DNA of 64,000 nt from Pseudomonas baetica. Its GTDB lineage: Bacteria; Pseudomonadota; Gammaproteobacteria; Pseudomonadales; Pseudomonadaceae. The stretch covers positions 124,001-188,000 of the forward strand of contig NZ_JAIHLQ010000004.1 of NCBI RefSeq assembly GCF_019733355.1, given 5' to 3'. Positions 55,321 through 64,000 of the stretch are shown in pieces (the first letter of the stretch is position 1; every line of letters starts with the position of its first letter). A program made the translations under genes and the position numbers. The notes below the pieces were generated by a model, which saw nothing but the letters and a program-made list of their open reading frames with translations, did no database searches and was not told the origin of the DNA.

Positions 55321-56208
55321 ATGGAATTCAAACAACTGCGCAGTTTTGTCGAAGTCATGCATCAGGGTGGCTTTACCCAGGCCGCGAAAACCCTGCACAT
55401 CAGCCAATCAGCCGTGAGCAAACAAGTCGCACAACTCGAACTAAGCCTGGGCACCCCGTTGCTCGAACGGCTGGGTTCGCAGTTGCGCCTGACCGCCGCC
55501 GGCAGCGTGGTGTTGCAACGAGCCGAAGGCATGCTGCGCTTGCGCAATGAATTGCTCAGCGAACTCGACGACCTCAGCCATCTGGCCCGCGGCGAATTGC
55601 GCCTGGGCCTGCCGCTGTTGGGCAGTGACACGTTATTCGCCGGGCTGTTTGCCGAATACCGTCGGCGCTATCCGAATATCAAGATCCAATTGCTTGAAGG
55701 CGGTAGCCGCCATATTGAGCAAGCCGTGTTGAGCGCAGAACTGGAATTGGGCGGCAGTTTGTTGCCCAAGGATGCGCAGTTCGACTATCAGCCGTTCTGC
55801 GATGAGAAGCTCGATGCTCTGTTGCCGATGGATCATCCGTTGGCTGAGCGAGGCGAAATCGGTCTGGAAGAGTTGGCCGATACGCCGTTTCTGCTGTATC
55901 AACGCAGTTTTGTGCTCAATGATCGCTTGCTCCAGGCGTGCCAGCAGATGGGCTTCACACCGAAGGAAGGCGGGCGCAGTGGTCAGGCGGATTTTCTGGT
56001 GTCACTGGTGGCCGCCGGGCAAGGCGTGGTGTTGCTGCCCAGCGTGGTCGCGCGTGGGCTGGTGCGGCCAGGCGTCGTGCGCCTGACCCTGAAAGCACCG
56101 GACTCTCTTCGCTGGGATATCGTTTTCATCTGGCGTCAGGGCGCCTATCTGTCGAAAGCTGCGCAAGCCTGGTTGTCTCTGCTGCGCGAGCGGCCGGTCA
56201 GCCCTTGA
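55321..56208 (+). CDS. LysR-family regulator (CidR-like position)
   Basis: 295 residues. Helix-turn-helix GGFTQAAKTLHISQSAVSKQ with VAQLELSLGTPLLERLGSQL. Divergent from the lrgA-lrgB pair, like CidR with cidAB in Gram-positives. Its last 11 bases overlap the end of the convergent flavodoxin gene. Confidence 0.87.
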   Translation: MEFKQLRSFVEVMHQGGFTQAAKTLHISQSAVSKQVAQLELSLGTPLLERLGSQLRLTAAGSVVLQRAEGMLRLRNELLSELDDLSHLARGELRLGLPLLGSDTLFAGLFAEYRRRYPNIKIQLLEGGSRHIEQAVLSAELELGGSLLPKDAQFDYQPFCDEKLDALLPMDHPLAERGEIGLEELADTPFLLYQRSFVLNDRLLQACQQMGFTPKEGGRSGQADFLVSLVAAGQGVVLLPSVVARGLVRPGVVRLTLKAPDSLRWDIVFIWRQGAYLSKAAQAWLSLLRERPVSP

Positions 56209-56653
56209 GCGCGCCGATGAAATCAGCCAGCCAAGGCTCGGCGTCAGTTTCCGGTGTCACGCTTTCGCTGGCGTCGATGCGCAGCATGTCCTGCACTTCG
56301 CGCACGCCCAGTTCGCCGAACAGTTCGCGCATCTGCTCGCCGCCGCCGCAGAAGGTGTCGCCGTAACTGGCGTCGCCCAGCGCAATCACCGCCCCCGGCA
56401 AACCGCGCCAGGCAGCGGGTAGTAGATCACGAAGGGTCGAATACAAAGGCTGCAGGTTGTCCGGCAACTCGCCCATGCCGGTGGTCGAGGTCACCGCCAG
56501 CAGCGCTTCAGGGCCAAAAGACTGAATGTCCGTCAAGCTGGCGCGCGAGTTGTAGAAGGTTTCAAAGCCGGCGGCTTTCAGCAGATTCTGGGCGTGGCGG
56601 GCGACTTCTTCGGCGGTGCCGTAGACCGAACCGGAGAGGATGGCGACTTTCAT
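56198..56653 (-). CDS. Flavodoxin (MioC-like)
   Basis: 151 residues from ATG 56653 (MKVAILSGSVYGTAEEVARH). The FMN phosphate loop is SGSVYGTAEE (about 7-16). The later FMN loops are TSTTGMGELPDN and ALGDASYGDTFCGGG. Length and text fit the short-chain flavodoxins of the MioC kind, an electron carrier. The start is chosen because the upstream frame is out of family. It converges with the LysR gene. Confidence 0.88.
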   Translation of the reverse strand: MKVAILSGSVYGTAEEVARHAQNLLKAAGFETFYNSRASLTDIQSFGPEALLAVTSTTGMGELPDNLQPLYSTLRDLLPAAWRGLPGAVIALGDASYGDTFCGGGEQMRELFGELGVREVQDMLRIDASESVTPETDAEPWLADFIGALKG

Positions 56654-56806
56654 CAATCTGATCCTGGAGCTGAAAAAAAGAGCGTCGATATTAACAGCCT
56701 GAACGGCGAAGTTGCGATTAACTCCCAATAAGCGCTAATGACCTATAGACAGCCTCCGCCGATCTTCTAGAATGCCCGCCACTGACACCTCTGAAAGGAT
56801 TCAAAG

Positions 56807-57265
56807 ATGATCAACGCCAGCCTGCTGCAAATGGTGATCAACGCATCGAACGATGGAATTGTGGTCGCGGAAAAGGAAGGCGATCAGGACAACATCCTGA
56901 TTTACGTCAACCCGGCCTTCGAGCGCTTGACCGGTTACGCCAGCGAGGAAATCCTCTATCAAGACTGTCGCTTTCTGCAATCCGGAGACAGGGATCAGGA
57001 AAACCTGACACTGATTCGCGAAGCGCTGCGCAATAGCGGATCTTGCCGGGAAATCCTGCGCAACTATCGCAAGGACGGCACACCGTTCTGGAATGAACTG
57101 TCGCTTTCAACGGTGAAAAACGCCGATGACGGACAAACCTATTTCGTCGGTGTTCAAAAAGATGTGACGGTTCAGGTCAAGGCCCAGCAACGCGTTGCGC
57201 AATTGGAAGCCCAGGTCGCCGCACTCAAAGCCGAACTGGCTGAACTGAAAGCGACAAACGGTTAA
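56807..57265 (+). CDS. Short LOV blue-light photoreceptor
   Basis: 152 residues. The LOV core spans about 1-120 with the FMN-adduct Cys54 in YQDCRFLQSGDRDQ. Other conserved runs are IYVNPAFERLTGYASEEILY and NYRKDGTPFWNELSLS. The tail (about 125-152) is a heptad-like helix (QRVAQLEAQVAALKAELAEL). It closely resembles the short LOV proteins of P. putida (PpSB1-LOV type), which dimerise and act without a fused output domain. A photoreceptor role is well supported; in P. putida LOV proteins act on LitR-type regulators such as the one encoded nearby at 57962-58921. Confidence 0.92.
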   Translation: MINASLLQMVINASNDGIVVAEKEGDQDNILIYVNPAFERLTGYASEEILYQDCRFLQSGDRDQENLTLIREALRNSGSCREILRNYRKDGTPFWNELSLSTVKNADDGQTYFVGVQKDVTVQVKAQQRVAQLEAQVAALKAELAELKATNG

Positions 57266-57337
57266 AACAAAACAGCGAACCAATTGTCATTAACTACAAT
57301 CACCAAAGACTTTGTAACTATTCCTTTCGAGTCCGCC

Positions 57338-57943
57338 ATGCAACGCGACGCCCTCCTCACTCAGGATGAGCTGGATTTCATCCAGACCATGCAACACAAC
57401 CCGCAATTGAATGTGCGGGATGCGACGTCGAGCCTGCTGGTGAATGGTGGTTCGCAGATCCGTGACTTGCTCACGCGTCTGGCCGCTCACGAACAGGTCA
57501 CCATCCAGGCCAACTTCGAAAATCAGCAGATGACCTTCCCGCTGCATTTGGTGGAGGACGAGTTTCACGCGCTGCATCTGCGCCTCGGCGTACCGAGCAT
57601 TTACGAAGACGGCCCGATGGTTCGCCCATGGCGACTGGCTCTTGAAGAACCGGTGGCACTGGAGAACGCCAGAGGCCAGCCGGGCCCGCTGTGGGTACAC
57701 GAGATCTCGCACAAAGGCGTATTGCTGGAAGTGCGCAACAAAACCAAACCGCCCAAGCATTTCGCTCTGTGGTTCAGCCCATCGGGTTATGAGCGGATTT
57801 CATTGCGTGGCCATTTCGAACGAGAAACCGAGCAAGGTTTCTTCGCCTACGAACTGAGCCAGACCGATGCCGATGAAACCGAACGTCTGCGCCAGTTCAT
57901 CCTGCAACAACATCGCCTGACACACCCGGCCCTGCACACCTGA
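57338..57943 (+). CDS. PilZ-like protein downstream of the LOV gene
   Basis: 201 residues from ATG 57338 (MQRDALLTQDELDFIQTM); a TTG 18 codons earlier is possible. The second half has a PilZ-like pattern: VRPWRLALEEPV followed by WVHEISHKGVLLEVRN, similar to RxxxR and (D/N)xSxxG. The first half is YcgR-N-like in spacing (residues about 20-95). If it binds cyclic-di-GMP it could link light to motility or biofilm. The Arg spacing and the missing Asp make this uncertain. Confidence 0.55.
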   Translation: MQRDALLTQDELDFIQTMQHNPQLNVRDATSSLLVNGGSQIRDLLTRLAAHEQVTIQANFENQQMTFPLHLVEDEFHALHLRLGVPSIYEDGPMVRPWRLALEEPVALENARGQPGPLWVHEISHKGVLLEVRNKTKPPKHFALWFSPSGYERISLRGHFERETEQGFFAYELSQTDADETERLRQFILQQHRLTHPALHT

Positions 57944-57961
57944 GCCTTTAAAACCTGACCT

Positions 57962-58921
57962 TCAGGTATCCAGCGTGCCCGCCATAAACTGCTTCAGACG
58001 CTGACGCATCGTCGCCCCTTCATTACCAATGCAACCGATTGAAGTTCCGGCCAGGCTCTCCTGCGCCAGATCGGAGGCATCCCCCGCCAGCAACACCTGA
58101 CAATCAAGGCTCAACGCCAGCCGGCTCAAGCGCCGTGGAAGGTCGGCACTCGGCGCGTGGTTGGAAAACAATACCAGTACCTCAGGCCGGGTCCTTTCGC
58201 AGACCAGGGTGAGTTCATCGAACGGCTGGCCGGTGGTCAGCACGCGGACCCCTGCGCCACTACCACTCAGGAACAGTGCCGTCACCAGCGGTTCCAGCTC
58301 TCGGCATTGTCCGGCCAAGGCACTGACAATCACCCTGCGCGGTTTCGAGCCGCGCAGCATGACGATCCGCTGCAATACCCGAGCTCTGAGAAATCCATCG
58401 AAGAACAGCCATTCGCTGGTTTGCCCGAAAGCATCTTGTCGCTGCAGCAGTTGCAGCCACAAGGGCATCAGAATGTCCTGGAACACGACGGGCAACGCAT
58501 AAGAAGAAAAGATCTGACCGTAGACCAGATCCAGTTGCTGATCATCGAACGAACTGATCGCATCCTGCAGTTGCACCTGCCATTGCAGATAATCGGCCTG
58601 CACCCGATCGTCGGGGATGATGTGCGCCAGCACTTTCAACGGCTCGGTCTTGGCCAGAATCTTGCCGACTTTGCTGACGGACACACCACGATCGATCCAG
58701 TCGAGAATGCTGCGAACGCGCTCGATATCGGCCATCGAATACAAGCGATGCCCACTTTCGGTGCGTGTAGGTTGAATCAAACCATAGCGCCGCTCCCATG
58801 CACGCAACGTGACCGGGTTAACGCCGGTCAATCGTGCGACTTCACGTATGGGGAACAGATCTTCACATCCCAGCGCAATGGATGCCTGCGAAGCAGGGCT
58901 TTTGTCCGTGATGACAGACAT
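57962..58921 (-). CDS. MerR-family light-response regulator (LitR/PplR-like)
   Basis: 319 residues. N-terminal MerR helix-turn-helix (LFPIREVARLTGVNPVTLRA, ERRYGLIQPTRTESGHRLYS). The middle and C-terminal part resemble the B12-binding region of LitR/CarH, but I see no clear cobalamin-binding His motif, as in class II LitR. In P. putida such proteins (PplR) act with short LOV proteins to control light-inducible genes. Here a LOV gene is 0.7 kb away and folM-folE-folX lies just beyond. It is divergent from the gene at 59135. Confidence 0.85.
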   Translation of the reverse strand: MSVITDKSPASQASIALGCEDLFPIREVARLTGVNPVTLRAWERRYGLIQPTRTESGHRLYSMADIERVRSILDWIDRGVSVSKVGKILAKTEPLKVLAHIIPDDRVQADYLQWQVQLQDAISSFDDQQLDLVYGQIFSSYALPVVFQDILMPLWLQLLQRQDAFGQTSEWLFFDGFLRARVLQRIVMLRGSKPRRVIVSALAGQCRELEPLVTALFLSGSGAGVRVLTTGQPFDELTLVCERTRPEVLVLFSNHAPSADLPRRLSRLALSLDCQVLLAGDASDLAQESLAGTSIGCIGNEGATMRQRLKQFMAGTLDT

Positions 58922-59134
58922 AAGACAATCAACTTCCTTGTTGGCGAATTGGATCCCATTCTAACCTTGATGGGGCATTAAGATTCAAGCGATGAACAGC
59001 GACCAAAGTCGCTGGTTAAATCGGTAAAATCCGGAATATTCCTTGCATACTGTAAAACGCTGGCCACTACCCCCGGCCCTGCGTCAGGCGAAACTCCTAC
59101 CCGGAGCGGCGCACTCGAAATACGGAGATATACA

Positions 59135-59710
59135 ATGTCTACTTCCCCCGTCACGCTGATGGTTGCGCGTCGCGTCGCCGATGGACGCTATCAGGATCTG
59201 ATCGCCTGGCTGCGCGAAGGTGAACAACTGGCCACCGACTTCCCCGGTTATCTCGGCTCCGGTGTGCTCGCTCCACCGCCCGGCGATAACGAGTTTCAAA
59301 TCATTTTCCGGTTTGCCGATGAGCACACACTGCATGCGTGGGAGCATTCGGCCTCGCGTACTGCCTGGCTGGATCGTGGCAGCGACCTGTTTGCGCACCC
59401 GAAGGAGCATCGCGTCAGCGGCATTGAGGGCTGGTTCGGCGCCGATGCGATCGGCCAGCGCCCGCCACGCTGGAAACAGGCTGTCGCGATCTGGCTGGCG
59501 TTCTTCCCGGTATCGCTGCTGTTCAACTTTGTCCTCGGTCCGCTGCTCAGTGAAATGAGCCTGCTGCCGCGGATGCTGATCAGCACGGCATGCCTGACGC
59601 CGCTGATGGTTTATTTCTTTATTCCATTGTCGACCCGATTACTGGCAAATTGGTTGAACCGCACGCCAGCGCGCCCCTTGCCGGTTACCCCTTGCGCCCA
59701 AAATCGCTGA
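59135..59710 (+). CDS. Antibiotic-biosynthesis-monooxygenase-fold protein with membrane tail
   Basis: 191 residues. An ABM-like domain fills about 1-105 (VTLMVARRVADGRYQDLIAW, IIFRFADEHTLHAWEHSASR). Two hydrophobic helices (about 115-135 and 147-168) then anchor it in the membrane. No catalytic residue is evident, so a monooxygenase reaction cannot be claimed. The divergent LitR-type regulator 213 bases away makes it a candidate light-controlled gene. The gap also holds a CAGCGAC/GTCGCTG hairpin at 58997-59014. Confidence 0.8.
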   Translation: MSTSPVTLMVARRVADGRYQDLIAWLREGEQLATDFPGYLGSGVLAPPPGDNEFQIIFRFADEHTLHAWEHSASRTAWLDRGSDLFAHPKEHRVSGIEGWFGADAIGQRPPRWKQAVAIWLAFFPVSLLFNFVLGPLLSEMSLLPRMLISTACLTPLMVYFFIPLSTRLLANWLNRTPARPLPVTPCAQNR

Positions 59711-59716
59711 TCCCTC

Positions 59717-59736
59717 TGGGGGAGCGGGCTTGCTCG
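59717..59736. repeat. Single partial REP
   Basis: One truncated REP copy (GGGGGAGCGGGCTTGCTCG core) without a partner, just after the ABM-fold gene and before folM. Confidence 0.7.
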
Positions 59737-59820
59737 AACCCACCTGAAGTCGGTTCTGCAATAGGTGGGTCGCTCGTGTCGCTGTTATAGTTTTTACTTC
59801 AACCGCGACGCGAGCCGTAC

Positions 59821-60531
59821 ATGACCACAACCTCCGCCCCGATCCTCATCACCGGCGCCGGCCAGCGTGTCGCCCTGCATTGCGCGCAGCGTTTGCTTGC
59901 AGACGGCCACGCTGTGATCTTCAGTTACCGCAGCGAACGTCCTGGCGTGCAAGTGCTGCGTGATCTGGGCGCCACCGGCGTGTTTGCGGACTTTTCCAGC
60001 GAAGCCGGCATACTCGCCTTCATCGCCGAACTGAAAACCCACACCGACAGCCTGCGGGCAATCGTACACAACGCCTCCGAATGGCTGGCCGAAACCCCGG
60101 ACAACGAAGCTGAAGCGCTCACACGCATGTTCAACGTGCACATGCTCGCGCCCTATCTGATCAACCTGCATTGCGCCGACCTGCTCACGCAATCGACGCC
60201 TGCGGACATCATCCACATCAGCGATGATGTCACCCGCAAGGGCAGCAGCAAGCACATCGGTTACTGCGCCACAAAGGCCGGGCTCGACAGCCTGACCTTG
60301 TCGTTCGCCGCTCGCTATGCGCCAGCGATCAAGGTCAACGGCATCGCCCCTGCCCTGCTATTGTTCAATCCCGATGACGACGCGGCGTACCGCGCCAAAG
60401 CGCTGGCCAAATCCGCGCTGGGTATCGAACCCGGCAGTGAAGTGATCTATCAGAGCCTGCGCTACCTGCTCGACAACCCGTATGTCACCGGCACGACCCT
60501 GACCGTCAACGGCGGACGGCACGTCAAATAA
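59821..60531 (+). CDS. folM: Dihydromonapterin reductase
   Basis: 236 residues. An SDR with the FolM-type shortened Gly motif (LITGAGQRVALHCAQRL), the IVHNASEWL motif and a YCATK catalytic pair. It reduces dihydromonapterin to tetrahydromonapterin with NADPH and can also reduce dihydrofolate. The gene order folM-folE-folX supports the call strongly. Confidence 0.92.
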   Translation: MTTTSAPILITGAGQRVALHCAQRLLADGHAVIFSYRSERPGVQVLRDLGATGVFADFSSEAGILAFIAELKTHTDSLRAIVHNASEWLAETPDNEAEALTRMFNVHMLAPYLINLHCADLLTQSTPADIIHISDDVTRKGSSKHIGYCATKAGLDSLTLSFAARYAPAIKVNGIAPALLLFNPDDDAAYRAKALAKSALGIEPGSEVIYQSLRYLLDNPYVTGTTLTVNGGRHVK

Positions 60532-60552
60532 TACCGCCCGCGAGGATGTTGC

Positions 60553-61113
60553 ATGACCCGCTCCCTGCCCGAGCATTACCGCGACATACTGATCGGTCTT
60601 GGTGAAGATCCCGACCGCGAAGGACTGCGAGACACGCCGCTACGCGCAGCCAAGGCGCTGCAATACCTGTGTCACGGCTACGAGCAGAGCGTCGATGAGA
60701 TCGTCAATGGCGCGCTGTTTGCCTCGGACAGCGACGAGATGATCATCGTCGCCGACATCGAGCTGTACTCATTGTGCGAACATCACCTCCTGCCCTTCAT
60801 CGGCAAGGCCCATGTGGCTTATATTCCGACGGGCAAGGTGCTGGGGTTGTCGAAGATCGGGCGACTGGTGGACATGTTCGCCCGGCGCCTGCAAATTCAG
60901 GAAAACCTCACCCGACAGGTTGCCGATGCGGTGCAACAAGTCACCGATGCCGCCGGCGTCGCCGTGGTCATTGAGGCCAGACACATGTGCATGATGATGC
61001 GCGGTGTCGAGAAACAGAATTCGACCATGAACACCTCGGTCATGCTCGGCGCCTTTCGTGAGTCGAGCAACACCCGCCAGGAGTTCCTGCAATTGATTGG
61101 ACGGAGCAAGTAA
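60553..61113 (+). CDS. folE: GTP cyclohydrolase I
   Basis: 186 residues. The zinc ligands are in [19 protein letters not shown] and [17 protein letters not shown]. The active-site [20 protein letters not shown] is present. It turns GTP into dihydroneopterin triphosphate. It is slightly shorter than E. coli FolE (222) at the N-terminus, as in other Pseudomonas FolE paralogues. It lies 21 bases after folM; folX follows immediately. Confidence 0.94.
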   Translation: MTRSLPEHYRDILIGLGEDPDREGLRDTPLRAAKALQYLCHGYEQSVDEIVNGALFASDSDEMIIVADIELYSLCEHHLLPFIGKAHVAYIPTGKVLGLSKIGRLVDMFARRLQIQENLTRQVADAVQQVTDAAGVAVVIEARHMCMMMRGVEKQNSTMNTSVMLGAFRESSNTRQEFLQLIGRSK

Positions 61114-61485
61114 ATGGCACAACTTCAACCGGGAATGGCGCGCATCCGGGTCAAGGATCTGCGCTTGCGCACCTTTATCGGGATCAACGAGGACGAAATC
61201 CTCAACAAGCAGGATGTGCTGATCAACCTCACTATCCTGTACGCGGCGCAGGAAGCGGTGCGCGACAACGACATCGATCATGCGCTGAACTACCGCACCA
61301 TCACCAAGGCGATCATCGCCCACGTCGAGGGCAACCGCTTCGCGCTGCTCGAGCGTCTGACCCAGGAATTGCTGGATCTGGTGATGACCAACGGCTCGGT
61401 GCTGTATGCCGAAGTCGAAGTCGACAAGCCGCATGCATTGCGCTTTGCCGAGTCGGTGTCAATAACGCTCGCGGCCAGCCGCTGA
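61114..61485 (+). CDS. folX: Dihydroneopterin triphosphate 2'-epimerase
   Basis: 123 residues. The FolB/FolX fold: [20 protein letters not shown], then [20 protein letters not shown] and [20 protein letters not shown]. FolX epimerises dihydroneopterin triphosphate toward monapterin. FolB (aldolase) is the alternative, but adjacency to folM and folE favours FolX. It starts right after the folE stop codon with no gap. Confidence 0.88.
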   Translation: MAQLQPGMARIRVKDLRLRTFIGINEDEILNKQDVLINLTILYAAQEAVRDNDIDHALNYRTITKAIIAHVEGNRFALLERLTQELLDLVMTNGSVLYAEVEVDKPHALRFAESVSITLAASR

Positions 61486-61567
61486 GCTTCAAGCTTAGCG
61501 CTGCAAGCGATAAGCTACGGCACCCCACCATTGAAATCTTGCAGCTCGCAGCTCGCCGCTCGAAGCT
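61485..61567. repeat. Imperfect inverted repeat between folX and the DUF1244 gene
   Basis: AGCTTCAAGCTTAGCGCTGCAAG at the left has a partner in CTTGCAGCTCGCAGC and CGAAGCT at the right. It looks like a third family of palindromic repeat in this genome, and may also end the fol transcript. Confidence 0.6.
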
Positions 61568-61584
61568 GTCTCGCAGAGACTTTT

Positions 61585-61881
61585 ATGACTGAGCAACAAC
61601 GCCTCGAACTCGAAGCCGCCGCCTTCCGCCGGCTGGTCGCCCACCTGGACAGCCGCAAGGACGTGCAGAACATCGACCTGATGAATCTTGCCGGGTTCTG
61701 CCGCAACTGCCTGTCGAAGTGGTACAAGGCCGAAGCCGACGAGCGCCAGATCGAGGTCAGCCTCGATGACGCCCGCGAAGTGGTTTACGGCATGCCGTAC
61801 GCCGAATGGAAAGCTCAATTTCAGCAAGAGGCCAACGCCGAACAACAAGCGGCGTTCGCCAAAGGAAAACCTCATGAGTGA
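61585..61881 (+). CDS. DUF1244 family protein
   Basis: 98 residues from ATG 61585 (MTEQQRLELEAAAFRRLVAH). The conserved VQNIDLMNLAGFCRNCLSKW and VVYGMPYAEWKAQFQ are the DUF1244 signature, with two Cys near residue 41-44. The family is small, soluble and of unknown function. Its last 8 bases overlap the HopJ-family gene. Confidence 0.88.
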   Translation: MTEQQRLELEAAAFRRLVAHLDSRKDVQNIDLMNLAGFCRNCLSKWYKAEADERQIEVSLDDAREVVYGMPYAEWKAQFQQEANAEQQAAFAKGKPHE

Positions 61882-62212
61882 TCTGAACACCCTGCGCACC
61901 AGCCTCAAGAGCGGCGAGCACCTTTTTGCCGACACCTTGGCCTTCATCGCCGCCGGTTACGACTACCAGCCTCAGGCGTTCAACAACGGTGGCGTAGAAA
62001 ACGCCGCCGGGCAGAACGAAGGCTCATGCAAGACCCTGGGTCTGGCAATGCTGGAAGGCTTTAGCGATGAAGAAGCACTGCTGGCATTCGGCGAACATTA
62101 CCGCTCAGTGGTGGCCACGCCTGAGGGCAGTGATCACGGCAATATTCGTGCGCTGATCAAAAATGGTCTGGCCGGTGTGAAGTTCGAAAAACAGCCGCTG
62201 AGCCGCCGCTGA
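61874..62212 (+). CDS. HopJ-family protein
   Basis: 112 residues. The pattern FIAAGYDYQPQAFNNGGVEN, SCKTLGLAMLEGFSDEEALL and PEGSDHGNIRALIKNGLAGV is the HopJ type III effector family. The family is broadly found in non-pathogens and here is paired with DUF1244, so it is probably a housekeeping protein and not an effector. Confidence 0.88.
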   Translation: MSDLNTLRTSLKSGEHLFADTLAFIAAGYDYQPQAFNNGGVENAAGQNEGSCKTLGLAMLEGFSDEEALLAFGEHYRSVVATPEGSDHGNIRALIKNGLAGVKFEKQPLSRR

Positions 62213-62239
62213 TCCTGCGTTGCCACCCCGGTCCCCTTA

Positions 62240-62326
62240 TGGGAGCGGGCTTGCTCGCGAAATCGGTGTGCCAGTCACCCAAAATATCGCCTGAAACGAC
62301 GCCTTCGCGAGCAAGCCCACTCCCAC
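62240..62326. repeat. REP inverted pair
   Basis: Copies 62240-62261 and 62304-62326 face each other, downstream of the HopJ-family gene. Confidence 0.9.
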
Positions 62327-62355
62327 CTTTGGACTGTGGCGCCTGTGAGTAACGG

Positions 62356-62392
62356 GCACAAAAAAACCGGCCGAAGCCGGTTTTTTTTGTGC
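62356..62392. terminator. Bidirectional terminator between HopJ-family gene and trxB
   Basis: GCACAAAAAAACCGGC pairs with GCCGGTTTTTTTTGTGC around CGAA. Long A and T runs on both sides let it work for both convergent transcripts. Confidence 0.9.
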
Positions 62393-62400
62393 CCGCGATC

Positions 62401-63673
<1,273 letters not shown>

Positions 63674-64000
63674 ATGCCCGCCCCTGTTCTGTCCGGCCCG
63701 CAATACCTGCGCGAAGGCCTCAAACTGGTTCTCAGCCCGGGCCTGCGCCTGTTCGTGTTGTTGCCGCTGGCAATCAACCTGGTGCTGTTCGTCGGATTGA
63801 TCTATCTGGCCGGCCATCAGTTCAGCCTATGGGTCGATACGCTGATGCCGTCACTGCCCCAGTGGCTGAGTTTCCTCAGTTACATTCTGTGGCCACTGTT
63901 CGTGGTGTTGGTGGCTTTGATGGTGTTCTTCACCTTCACCATGCTGGCCAATATCATCGCCGCGCCCTTCAACGGCTTCCTCGCGGAAAAAGTCGAAGTG
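63674..64000 (+). CDS. cysZ: CysZ-like sulfate permease, N-terminal part
   Basis: 109 codons, cut off by the window end. ATG 63674 follows CGGAG. Text ([54 protein letters not shown]) is the start of CysZ/EI24-family proteins: an inner-membrane channel for sulfate uptake into cysteine synthesis. Two hydrophobic helices are visible in the present part. Confidence 0.9.
   Translation, partial: MPAPVLSGPQYLREGLKLVLSPGLRLFVLLPLAINLVLFVGLIYLAGHQFSLWVDTLMPSLPQWLSFLSYILWPLFVVLVALMVFFTFTMLANIIAAPFNGFLAEKVEV

Noticed and set aside
61874..62212. HopJ-family gene as a true type III effector
   Set aside because: No secretion genes or hrp-box seen, and the family is common in non-pathogens beside DUF1244.

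Overview
The window reads as chromosomal DNA of a Pseudomonas of the fluorescens/putida kind. Core genes are GC-rich, and many gaps hold the REP sequence of this genus (a GTGGGAGCGGGCTTGCTCGC core, usually as inverted pairs). Recognisable Pseudomonas genes include the end of algA, the hmgA-fahA-maiA cluster, a short LOV photoreceptor, a yebG gene with its LexA box, and an iron-regulated sigma/anti-sigma/TonB-receptor locus. No rRNA, tRNA, CRISPR array or integrase was found.

Layout. 0-6 kb: the algA 3' end and terminator, then two tandem RHS genes of the TccC (Tc toxin C-subunit) type on the minus strand. They have unrelated C-terminal tails, and the second is broken by an in-frame amber codon. 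6-9 kb: a small membrane protein, an SDR and a lipoprotein. 9-15 kb: an AaeAB/DUF1656-type efflux operon with its own outer-membrane factor and a divergent LysR regulator. 15-20 kb: a small DUF6124-type gene behind a strongly structured leader, a D-2-hydroxyacid dehydrogenase, a DUF2165 protein, an EamA exporter with a divergent AraC regulator, and a REP-bounded tandem repeat. 20-26.6 kb: a TonB receptor, FecR, ECF sigma factor and three inner-membrane genes behind a Fur box. 26.7-30.4 kb: a ribosome hibernation factor, a LysR regulator and L-serine dehydratase.

30.6-35.05 kb is an AT-rich accessory island sitting inside psiE. The native psiE is cut into C-terminal and N-terminal parts, with a 15-bp direct repeat at the two edges. 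The island carries a complete but divergent psiE, a soluble-protein plus small-membrane-protein gene pair, and a DUF488 plus dual-OB-like gene pair. It looks like a defence-type cargo island and is the most unusual part of the window.

35.5-42.3 kb: LexA-controlled yebG, a leucine-dehydrogenase-like gene lacking the catalytic lysine, a SirB1-like gene, and the homogentisate pathway with an IclR regulator. 42.3-54 kb: a dermonecrotic-toxin-domain-like protein, a MalT/AlkS-type LuxR regulator, a DUF1329/DUF1302 pair, and a class II aldolase/hydrolase/SDR operon. 54-56.7 kb: an LrgA/LrgB pair with a LysR regulator, and a flavodoxin. 56.8-61.5 kb: a putative light-response locus (LOV protein, PilZ-like protein, class II LitR-type MerR regulator) leading into folM-folE-folX. 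That pathway makes tetrahydromonapterin, the known cofactor of phenylalanine hydroxylase, which feeds the homogentisate pathway found earlier in the window. The window ends with DUF1244, a HopJ-family gene, trxB and the start of cysZ.

Limits: everything was read by eye. Family names rest on recalled motifs, not on searches.
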